A stretch of 64,000 nt of DNA from Lytechinus variegatus (Eukaryota > Echinodermata > Echinoidea > Temnopleuroida > Toxopneustidae): assembly GCF_018143015.1 (NCBI RefSeq), contig NC_054743.1:41310922-41374921 (forward strand). The letters are read 5' to 3'. Made by a program: the position numbers and the translations under genes. The notes under the pieces were generated by a model. The model was not told the origin of the DNA. It saw only the letters and a list, made by a program, of their open reading frames with translations, and did no database searches. Shown here piece by piece: positions 10,211 through 19,637 of the stretch. Each line of letters opens with the position of its first letter. Within the stretch, counting starts at the first letter, position 1.

Positions 10211-12328
10211 ATGTCTGAATTTCAGTTTGCTATGAAAAGGAAATTCCTTCCGATCATTTATGTCATTATAATTTTTGAAAGTGTCTTCCATACTGGCCAG
10301 TGTGGGGATGATCTGTTCTGGTGCGGTAACAAGCAAGAAAGAGAAATGAAAGTGTTCAATGGGAGAAATGTTTCTGTTGGTTTTAATCTAGCAGAATTGT
10401 TGAGTGAAAATCAGTCAATAGTGTGGTCTAAATGGACGGAAGAGACCAATGAATTACTCGATGATATTGACAAATTGTCCGGTAACCAAGATCGTTATGA
10501 GATGTTAGAGATAACAGAAGAACTTGAGCTTGACTTGTTCATTGTTTTCTCTGAAACTAGCGATTCAGGAAAATATGTCATCATGATTCACCAAAATGAT
10601 CAACCACTTTGCACCATTGCTCTTTTCAATTTAACCATTGAAAGCACAGAACCTGTCTGCTCAACACTCTACGACCAAAAAAGCCAGAGATTGCAGATGT
10701 CCTGTGAATGGATGCAGGTGAAAGTTGGGGATCAAGTTCAACTGTTGGCCGGGGATCAGGTTGTATATGAGTATGGGAGTTCGCAAATAACATTTAATGG
10801 AACACTCTATGCAAACAACAAAGTCAGCGTTTTCCTTCCAATCGAAAATTTATATGAAGGCCAAGGCATGCCAACCATGTGTCGGGTTTCCACTAATGAC
10901 AGTTCCGTAAATAATTGTTTATTTCCTCTGATGCAAGCAATTTCTCCTGGTTCTGCATTCAACTGTTGCACCGGTAAGCTTTGGTACACTAATGGTAGCA
11001 ATTTATTTCCATTTCAGCATACCAAAAGGCTCTACGTCGTCAACGAAGGTCGTTATTCTTTCCTCTGTGGCGTACAGAAAGAAAATGAGACTGATATATT
11101 GCTTCAAATTAATCATGTATATTATTGGCAAAATAAGTGTGAGGAAAGGAATATTTTGCTGACAGTATCAGGTCATTCTGACAGAAATCATAGCAAAAAC
11201 AATGGCAACGTTGAATGTGAAAACATTTATTTTGAATACAAAAGCATAGAGGACGTGATCCCAGTGGAGGAGAATAATACCGAATATAATGTAACCATTG
11301 GAATGGTTAAAATGGAAAACAATTCAGACATTGAAGGTTATACCACAACAAATAGAATCCCGAATTGGATTTGGAGTTTGTTAGCTCTTTCTATCACATT
11401 TTGTCTTGCAACTGGCTTTGCCAACTGTTATTATGTTGTTGTACGGACATGTCGTTTCCGTTTTCAAGAATCAAACAAAGGGGTGTTGGAGATAGATCCC
11501 ACAGCAGCAATCAGAGACACGGATCAGCAGTCTGAAGATATTGGGAATTCAGAGTTGCTAACCGACCAACGGTATCCCGACACTGGCAATCGAAGAGACC
11601 CTCATCCTGAAGTTCCACAAGGTAATGGAATTCTGCAGCATAACCGAGACGCAAAGGTGACTCATTCATTTCGTCAAGATGCGGCACTTGTGCACAAGCA
11701 GGGGGAACCTAGAGGCAGCTGCTCTGATCATCGACCAACCAACAGCGCAATAAATGCTAGAAATAACTCGGGTGCTGTCGGAATCAGGGAATCTGCTTTT
11801 AGCGCAAATCCTGGCAGCCATGCAAGGCATGGCTTTCCTATATTCCCAGGCACTGAATATTGCTCAGTGGATGATGTCAAAGGCACTACTAAAGATGATT
11901 TGAAGGAACAGTTACTTCCAAATGCACCATTTTTCCAACATGCCACATCACCATCAAATGATCATTTAAATGCAGTGACATTTTCTAAATCAAGCAGACT
12001 GCAGCATAGTGCAGCAACTGCGCCGGTAAAAGGAATCTCAGAAGTAGACGCAAATGTGGATGCTTTGTCATGCTTGTACTCAAAACCAGATATGAGCAAA
12101 AAGACGAATAGGATGGCAGATTTGGGGTCAGAGTACGATGACCCTAGACCACCAGGGCTACCTCCCTGTCATGACCCCGACTCCACATCCAAAGAAGGCC
12201 ATTTTGTCCGGAGACCCGATGTACCTTCTAACGCGATTCATCTTAATCATACCGACTTTTATGGCAACACGATTGCAAATCCAACAGATGAGGTTGCAAA
12301 TGGGGAGGAACTTTACATCAATTATTGA
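10211..12328 (+). CDS. Receptor B: Ig-like single-pass membrane protein with tyrosine-motif tail
   Basis: An intact single coding exon of 705 residues. The N-terminus holds a signal peptide (FLPIIYVIIIFESVFHTGQC); the start could be M1 or M8. The ectodomain parallels receptor A: FWCG near the mature start, NVSVGFNL, DSGKY (118), MSCEWMQ (165) followed by VGDQVQLLAGDQVVYEY, and LWYTN (258). Sequons are common. The membrane helix is about 385-407. The tail has the complete motif set: YCSVDD (Y550), LYSKPDMSKKTN (Y623), YDDPRPPG (Y642) and LYINY at the extreme C-terminus (Y702). The order YCS, YAKP, YDDP, YxN is the reference for the family. It lies 1.1 kb downstream of receptor A on the same strand. 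An adaptor-recruiting role is inferred from the motifs. Confidence 0.87.
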   Translation: MSEFQFAMKRKFLPIIYVIIIFESVFHTGQCGDDLFWCGNKQEREMKVFNGRNVSVGFNLAELLSENQSIVWSKWTEETNELLDDIDKLSGNQDRYEMLEITEELELDLFIVFSETSDSGKYVIMIHQNDQPLCTIALFNLTIESTEPVCSTLYDQKSQRLQMSCEWMQVKVGDQVQLLAGDQVVYEYGSSQITFNGTLYANNKVSVFLPIENLYEGQGMPTMCRVSTNDSSVNNCLFPLMQAISPGSAFNCCTGKLWYTNGSNLFPFQHTKRLYVVNEGRYSFLCGVQKENETDILLQINHVYYWQNKCEERNILLTVSGHSDRNHSKNNGNVECENIYFEYKSIEDVIPVEENNTEYNVTIGMVKMENNSDIEGYTTTNRIPNWIWSLLALSITFCLATGFANCYYVVVRTCRFRFQESNKGVLEIDPTAAIRDTDQQSEDIGNSELLTDQRYPDTGNRRDPHPEVPQGNGILQHNRDAKVTHSFRQDAALVHKQGEPRGSCSDHRPTNSAINARNNSGAVGIRESAFSANPGSHARHGFPIFPGTEYCSVDDVKGTTKDDLKEQLLPNAPFFQHATSPSNDHLNAVTFSKSSRLQHSAATAPVKGISEVDANVDALSCLYSKPDMSKKTNRMADLGSEYDDPRPPGLPPCHDPDSTSKEGHFVRRPDVPSNAIHLNHTDFYGNTIANPTDEVANGEELYINY

Positions 12329-12469
12329 CCTGATTGAAGGTATGATAACTTACTAGAAGTCTTGGATGAATGACTTAAACTATTTCTGACGAAAATAACA
12401 ATTTTTAGATAAATTGATTAAGAACCTGAAGGTTCTAATTGAATGATATTTGATTGGGATATACATGTC

Positions 12470-14236
12470 CATAGGCGGATCCAGCTTTTGGCGAAAGGGG
12501 GGGCGCACTGCCGAGCGGCGCACATTTTTTTGCACTTCACCGGCGAAATAAAAGAAAATGTTGAAAAAGAAAAAGAGGTAATGCCTGACCCTGTCAAAAC
12601 ACGCACACACATGCATATATATATATATGACTCATATCATATAGATATACATGACTCATGAGATAGAGACACATATTTCACCGACAAATTAATGCGAGCG
12701 CGAAGCGCGAGCTGAAATTTTTAAAGTATACTGACCTGAAAACAGGAAAAAGGTGCCTGTTTAGGACTGTTTGTAGTAACTCATGAGGAGGATACATACC
12801 TCACTACACAGATAATGCGAGTGCTGAGGGCGAGCTGAAATTTACTTATATTCTGACCAGAAAGCTTGATATTCTAAGCATTCTTGGTACCAATGATTAA
12901 GATGGGTATCTAAAAAAATGCGAGCGCGAAGCGCGAGCTTAAAATTTTGATATTTCGATCTGAAAACATTACAGTTTAATGTACGTTTTAATAAAGAACA
13001 AGATTATATCCAACAAAAGATTATTGCAAATCGAAGCGGGAGTTCTTTTGAGGTTCAGAACTAAAAACGGGACATTCTATTCACCTATTTAATCATGAAA
13101 AGTATGGGGTTTTGCTACAGAAATGATGCGAGCGCGAAGCGCGAGCTGAAAATTTTTATGTTCCAATCTGATAATTTGAGCACGATTTTTAATAAAGAAC
13201 GAGTTGTGTAGCTCAATCTCGTTTGCTGATTTCTGTGTAACATTACCATCTTATTGTTTTTGCACATGCGGAATTATTGGGAGGGCAAAACGATCATTCT
13301 TGACCGCGGCACCGATCTAGATTTGGTTAGCAATAGGCCCTTCTTCATTATTCTACCGGCGCTTATTTATTGAAATCAGGGGACGCTGATCATTCTTGAC
13401 CGGCGCCGATTTAAATTTAGGTGGCGCCGGTTAAGACAAAGGCAGCGCCGATTTGTCTTGACCGGCGCCGATTTAAACAAGTAGTACTGATTATTTTTAC
13501 CGACGTTACGTAAGATTCAGGCAGCGGCAATCCATAATCGACTGGCGCCGATCTAGAACCAGGAGGCGCCGATTATTCTTGACTGGCGCCGATATTTAAC
13601 CAGGTGGTGCTGATTATTCTTGACCAGCCCCGATTTAGATATAGGTGGCGCTGATTATCCTTGATCGGCGCCGGTTAAGAACTCAGGCAGCGCCGATTTT
13701 TCTTTACCGGCGCCGATTTATAACCAGATGACGCCGATTGTTCTTGTCCAGCGTCGATTTAGATTTAGGTGGCGCTAATTATCCTTGATCGGCGCCGGTT
13801 AAGATTCTGGCAGTGCCGATTTTTCTTGACTGGCGCCGATTTATAACTAAATAGCGCTGATTATTCTTGTCCGGCGCCGATTTAGATTAAGGTGGCGCTG
13901 ATTATTCTTGATTGGCGCCAGTTATATGCAGGCAGCGCACTGCTACCGGCGAAGTTGTTGGGAAAAGGGTAGTTAAAAGAAAAAATAAGGAAGATGATAT
14001 GATTACGCTTTGCTGGGGATAGTCTTTCCTTTACTGTTGCTAATGTTATATCAGTGTATAATTTTTTTTAAGCAGCGCCTTTTCCCTTTCTTTCCTTTAT
14101 TTTTAATTTTTCAAGCGGCGCCTTTTCTTTCTTTTACTTTTTTTTAATTTTCTTTATTTTGAGCGGCGCCTTCGGCGCCGCTCAAATATTAGGGGGGGCG
14201 CGCGCACCCTGCGCACCCCCCCTGGATCCGCCGATG
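12470..14236. mobile_element. Large hAT-like non-autonomous element with internal repeats
   Basis: The ends are CATAGGCGGATCCAG and CTGGATCCGCCGATG, inverted copies of the terminus of the small element at 35217-35374, followed by G- or C-runs. The interior includes four copies of a motif based on TGCGAGCGCGAAGCGCGAGC (about 12691, 12814, 12917, 13126), a GGCGCC minisatellite (13300-13945) and a near-terminal hairpin GAGCGGCGCC-TTC-GGCGCCGCTC at about 14161-14183. There is no transposase. The 8-bp flanks differ (TACATGTC versus CCGTCTGT), so no target-site duplication is preserved. It sits about 140 bases after the receptor B stop. Confidence 0.7.
13300..13945. repeat. GGCGCC-rich minisatellite
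   Basis: Degenerate units of roughly 40-60 bp follow the scheme TTCTTGACCGGCGCCGATTT then AGGTGGCGCTGATTA. Copies with GGCGCC start near 13401, 13463, 13543, 13565 and 13584 and continue to about 13920. The core GGCGCC is itself a palindrome, so units can pair in either orientation. The array lies wholly inside the hAT-like element. Confidence 0.8.
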
Positions 14237-14724
14237 CCGTCTGTGGCCTAGCTTTCGTTAGATGGTTTGTGGTACGCTATGTAGAGCACAGTATCCTCTA
14301 TAAAAAGGGAAGACAAAGGCATTGGAACATCTGGTGATTAGCATGTGAATATAATTCGAAACACTCTTCAATTACTTTTGTACTGAACGAAACATCTTCT
14401 TTGTCATATAACAATAACATGTTTTCATACCATGTTGGAAGGGGCGGCACCAGGGTTTCCCCGGGAAATTCCACATAGCTTTTACTCACTGTATGCGTAT
14501 GGAGTATGATAATTATAAACGTAGTTTGGTTTTGTTTGGTAAACCCCAAATAATCTATGAAACGGAGCCTGAAAATGTGACTGTATAAATGTGAAAACAT
14601 CTTCACAATAAATGAAAATCGTTTCAGATAATAATCGAAGTGTCATGTTACGTAAATGCAATTGTAAAATTAGGTATATTTCACGATGTATCACTGCTTT
14701 CTCCATTTTTTTATTGAATGCGAT
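14237..14724. other. Intergenic spacer between two transposons
   Basis: Nothing recognisable. The open frames here are short and lack domain signatures or sensible starts. Confidence 0.4.
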
Positions 14725-14732
14725 CTGTCAAT

Positions 14733-15235
14733 CCCGGGGGCCACTTCCATTGACGAGTGGATACCATGCGCAGCCATGGGGTCTCGAAAAGCACCCTAGA
14801 CACGTTTTTCCCATATTCTGAAAATGCACCCCTTAACAAGTATTGGCATCTGAAACCCTACCCTTAACAAGTATTGGAACAAAACGATACTCTTGGCAAG
14901 TATTCTCTGAAATGAACCCCTAAACAATTATGTCACGGGTCCGTCGGTCGTTGCCGCGACTTTACTTTTACACACCATTTGGTTTAGTACGGCCCCACCT
15001 TCCACACCTCGCGCAAATCGGACTCTAAACACGTAGTGTCGGGACAAAAATGACATACTTTATAAAACATTTTAACCCTTTTTTCAGTATTTTGGTGTTT
15101 TTGACACCCTTATCACGTTACGTACGTAAAGTGCCCTATCTTGAAAAAGATCCTTTTTGAAAAAAATCCTTTTTCCTTTTTTTTGTCGCGCATGGTATCC
15201 ACTCGTCAATGTAAGTGGGTCCCCCCCCCCCCGGG
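14733..15235. mobile_element. MITE with long inverted ends and 8-bp target duplication
   Basis: The termini CCCGGGGGCCACTTCCATTG and, at the other end, CAATGTAAGTGGGT plus a C-run and CCGGG are inverted repeats. The match continues through GACGAGTGGATACCATGCGC, about 38 bp in all. The flanks CTGTCAAT (14725-14732) and CTGTCACT (15236-15243) agree at seven of eight positions, consistent with an 8-bp target duplication. An ACAAGTATTGG motif repeats internally. There is no coding capacity. An 8-bp duplication fits hAT or P-type elements. Confidence 0.75.
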
Positions 15236-15243
15236 CTGTCACT

Positions 15244-17130
15244 GCATTATCAATGTACATAATTGTGTCATAATCATAAGAACGTAGCTCACTAAGAATG
15301 GCAATATGTGTAAGAAAACTAGCATTTTTTGAATTAATGTCAAGTAGTTTTTGAAGTTTTTTATATTATAACAACAACTTATTTGGCTTCAGAAAAATGT
15401 GACCAGTGCATCAGTTTCAGGTGCTTTCATGTGTATACCGTAACAATTAGGAAGATGATGTATAAAATTTTGCAAATTTCTTTCATGAGAGCACAACATT
15501 AAACTGCATTTGGCGTGCGCGTGTGTGGGGGTGAGGATGAGAGGGTGTGTTTGTATGTGTGTGCGTGTGTGTGTGGTACTTAAAATGAGGGTTCATTTGC
15601 TTCGAACTGGGTTTATCAACAGTTTTTATTTTTCCGAGGAAATTTTGGTGTGTTATCATGATCTTGGCCCCGTAACACAAAGATTAGTCGCTAATATAAA
15701 AGAACGATTCTGATTGGCTCTAGTCAGTCCACCGAGCAAAATACGCATGCAGCGATGATCTTGATAGGCCATTTCATTAGCGATTAACCTTTGTGTTTCG
15801 AGGCTCATCAGTGTGAGAGTGTTTGTGCTTGCGGGGGTGGATGTGGTGAGGGTTGTCATTGTGATTACATAGGGCCTGCTTTACATTTTGTGAAGCTTAT
15901 CAATGATTTTAAGGGTTGTGGTTTCGAGGGATATTTCGTCGAACGATCTAATGTACTAAATTGTAATGTTAATGTGATTTTGAATGATTGAATAAAAAGT
16001 ATAATGGATATAATGTTGGATCAAACGTACATATTCTCTGAAAATCCTTGGCCCAGAAGTTTGAATGTATTTTGTTCTATTATATTTGGTGCCTGGATAT
16101 ATGTATGCCTACATGTATATCGAAATACAAAGGGAATAATTCCCCTATACTGAATGTGGTTACTGGCCACGGTGGCCCAATGGATATTAATCTAAAATTT
16201 TAGTCTAATATGCATATACGCACGTTCGCATTGATTGAGATCCTCATTTTATCATTTTAATAATCATAAGTATAGATTTTATATTTTCAATGTTCTATAT
16301 AATATTGGAGAATACGTTTTTTCTTTTGCGTATTTCTAATACTTTAATGAAATTGTTCCGCTTGTCATGCTTGTGAAATTGTTCCACTGATATAATATTT
16401 TTTAAATGGCAACGGTTAGCAACAAGTGGCCACACCACCAAGAGTGCATAATTTTTGTTGTTGTAGTTGATTAGTTGGTTTTTTTTAACATCGCTCTATT
16501 TTTTACCAAAAAAAGAGATATATGCGCACTGGCGTGCACCATTTTGAAATTGAATGTTTTATTACTTCAGAAAAAAAATCCTGAACACAAAAAACTAATA
16601 AATTTTAATTAAATTTGATGTCGAAATTTCTCTCAGTCTGATTATTTGCTGTGAATTTAAGTATCATTTTCTCCTAGTATTATGCAGAAAGTAAAATAAC
16701 TACTATAATGGGATCTTTTCAGCAAAAGGCAGTTCTAAAAGTGTTTGAAAATGAGTGAGGTTATATATATTTTCACAATTTTCTACAATGACGTATCAAG
16801 CTGGCAAAATTTTAATCTATTCTAATGTTGCTTTGATCAACATGCTCATGGTTTGACAGTTTCGCTTTTCTCAAGTCCTGGGCTTCGTTCGATAAAAGTT
16901 TTTCTATCCGATGGTAACTACCATGGTCAAATGCTGAACAGGGAATCAAAATAAAGGATTTCATTAAAGATATCACTGGATAGCGGAGTTCACATCTTGT
17001 AACTTTTACACTTGGCGCCCCATACAAGAAAGCATACCAGTCGGTCGTAAAAGTCATTCGTTACTAACGACCAGCTTCATGAAACACCCACCAGGACGAA
17101 CGATTTGAATGAATATACATTTGAAGGAAT
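15244..17130. other. Intergenic region with TG-rich tract and a short hairpin element
   Basis: A TG/GTGCG-rich simple sequence spans about 15510-15578. A foldback of about 130 bp spans about 15670-15803: the left arm GTAACACAAAGATTAGTCGC pairs with a right arm containing GCGATTAACCTTTGTGTT. The rest, to the triplet array, is AT-rich without recognisable genes. Confidence 0.5.
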
Positions 17131-17134
17131 AAAA

Positions 17135-18066
17135 TCATGATCAAGATGATGGTGATGATGATCATGATGATGATGATGATGATGGTGATGATGATCATGA
17201 TGATGATGATGGTGGTGGTGATGATGATGATGGTGATAATGATCATGATCATGATGGTGGTGATGATGATAGTGGTGATGATGATGTTGATTGTGGTGAT
17301 GATAGGGATGATTGTGATGATGGTGGTGATGATGATGATAGGGATAATGGTGATGATCATGATGATCATGATGATGGTGGTGATGGTGATGATGATCATG
17401 ATGGTGGTGATGATGGTGATGATGATGGTAGCAGTGGTGATGATGGTGGTGATGGTGATGATGATCATGATGGTGATGATGGTGATGATGATGTTGATGA
17501 TGATCATGATCATGATCATGATGGTGGTGATGATAGTGATGATGATGATGGTGATAGGGATGGTGGTGATGATGTTAATTATGATGATGATGTTTTGTAT
17601 GATCATGATGATCGTGATGATGGTGATGATGGTAATGATGGTGATGATGATGATGGTAGTGGTGGGGATTATGATGATGGTGGTGATGGTGATGATGATC
17701 ATGATTATGATGATGATCATCATGATGATCATGATGATGGTGATAATAAAGATGATGGTGGTGGTGAAGATGTTGGTGATGATGATATGGATGGTGATGA
17801 TGATGGTGGTGATGATGGTGGTGATGATGATCATGATCATGATGATGATGGTGATGATGGTAATGATGGTGATGATGGCGATGATGATGATGTTGATGAT
17901 GATGGGAGTGGTGATGATGATGATGGTAGTGGTGGTGATGGTGATGGTGATGATGGTGATGATGGTAATGATGGTAGTGATGGTGATGATGATGATGATG
18001 GTAGTGGTGGTGATGATAATGATGATGGTGATGATCATGATCATGATTTTGGTGATTTTCAGATGA
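17135..18066. repeat. (GAT)n / (GGTGAT)n triplet-type array, about 930 bp
   Basis: The interval is built almost entirely of GATGAT, GGTGAT and GATCAT words with occasional substitutions. Because the repeat is a multiple of three, it is open in several frames: Met/Val-rich and Asp/Gly-rich on the plus strand, Ile/Thr-rich on the minus strand. These frames are artefacts of composition and not proteins. Interspersed GATCATGATC words can form local cruciforms. Confidence 0.97.
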
Positions 18067-19637
18067 TGAAGGCGATTTTGACGATAATGGCGAATATGAT
18101 AGTATATAGCAGTATACTGATTATATAAATGGTGACAATTATCGGTAACCATGATAAAATACGATTGCAATTATGACAAAATTTGTAAAGGAGGTGGTGG
18201 TGGTGGTGGTGATATTGTTAATGATGGTTATAATGCGAGGATGTTGCGGTTGTGGTAACGACGAATAGTATGTGTATACCATAATTATTAAAGTGAATAG
18301 AGAATGATGGCAACGATAATGATAAAAATGGTGATGACGTTTATCGTTGATTTTGATGGCAGATGGACTTGAAAGAAAAAAAAAGGTGATAACGTATCAT
18401 TTGGAACAACAGTCCTGTAAATTTACCATCAGATACATCATAATCTGCCATTTTATTTCTCTCCGTCACGTCACGCATAAACACGGTTACGCACAACCAC
18501 ACTCTCTAGCTGTTAGTTCTTGTTCTGTATCAATCGTAAGCAGTAAGAAATAATTTCACATCGTTAATCATATTTGAAGAAATAGATTCATTTCGGTAAA
18601 TGAGGTAGAGAATTATTACGCTTCCTTGTCCCATTATCTGTTGAAATAAAGGCAATGCAGACGGATATGTGTTAACTCATTGGAGACAAAGTGAAAGGTT
18701 TTGTGGTCTCACTCAATAGTTTCGTATTCCTGGAAATATTTATTATTTCCACCCGACAAACGAGAGAGAAAAACATACATGATGCTAAGCATATACTTCG
18801 TTCTACGACGTAGGTGCTTTCTTCGATATTGATTGCCGTATGATAGAGGCTGGATAGAGAATCATTCAGTGGTCGTGCAGCTTTCGTCAATTATATGCTT
18901 ACACGAAATGCCCCCCCCCCCCCTCCACAATAACAGAAGAAATTTAAAAAAATAAGATGTTTAATGATGAACATTGTACCAAATCAATGAATAAACGAAG
19001 AACGAAGAAATTGATATTAAAATGAAATGAAACTTTAAAAAAGGACATACGATCGATTGACCATAAAAACGGCCTTCCAACAGCCTCTACAATACTCTTA
19101 CAAGTCTGACTTGATACGGATATTGTCCAATATTTACCTAAATGAAACAAGGAAACACGTAAGGTCCAAAATAAGGCATCACAACCGAAAGCATTTTCTT
19201 CTTCTCTTTTCTGATAACTGCTCTATTTATTGAGAAATCGAGACACCCCGTAGAATCTAAAAATCTAAAGGCCGATATTTCTTATTTTGATTAGACTTTC
19301 AAAATAGATCATGTTTCAGCTAAGTCATTCGTCTAAAATTACAGTTGTTAGAAAGTCATACTCGGCGATCACTTCAGAATCATTACACCACTAGATTTTG
19401 TCGAGTTGTGACTGCACGGCCAGGTTAATAAGCTTGGTAAAAGGAGATCATCCTTCTTAAATAAGCTCTACAATCATTTTACTTGATGGTCATATGATAC
19501 ATAAAATTGCCAAATATTGTGAGGATCGCAATGTGTTTCCCTGCAAACAAAGTAACGCAGCTGAGTTCTTGACTGACTCCTACTTGACTAAATAAATTCA
19601 TCTTTTACTCTCTTCAATAGATGTATTCATCTCGAAA
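18067..19637. other. Intergenic region upstream of the disrupted receptor C
   Basis: A short (GGT)n stretch (about 18190-18210) and a poly-C run (about 18910-18922) are visible; no gene is recognised. A pyrimidine-rich TTTACTCTCTTCAATAG ending at 19620, just before the receptor C start, looks like a splice acceptor. That hints at a 5' leader intron in this family. Confidence 0.4.

Noticed and set aside
12380..12661. Overlapping short frames on both strands after receptor B
   Set aside because: They span the left end of the hAT-like element and its simple sequence.
17064..18170. Long open frames on both strands over the GAT array
   Set aside because: All are low-complexity translations of the triplet array; none has a normal composition or domain.
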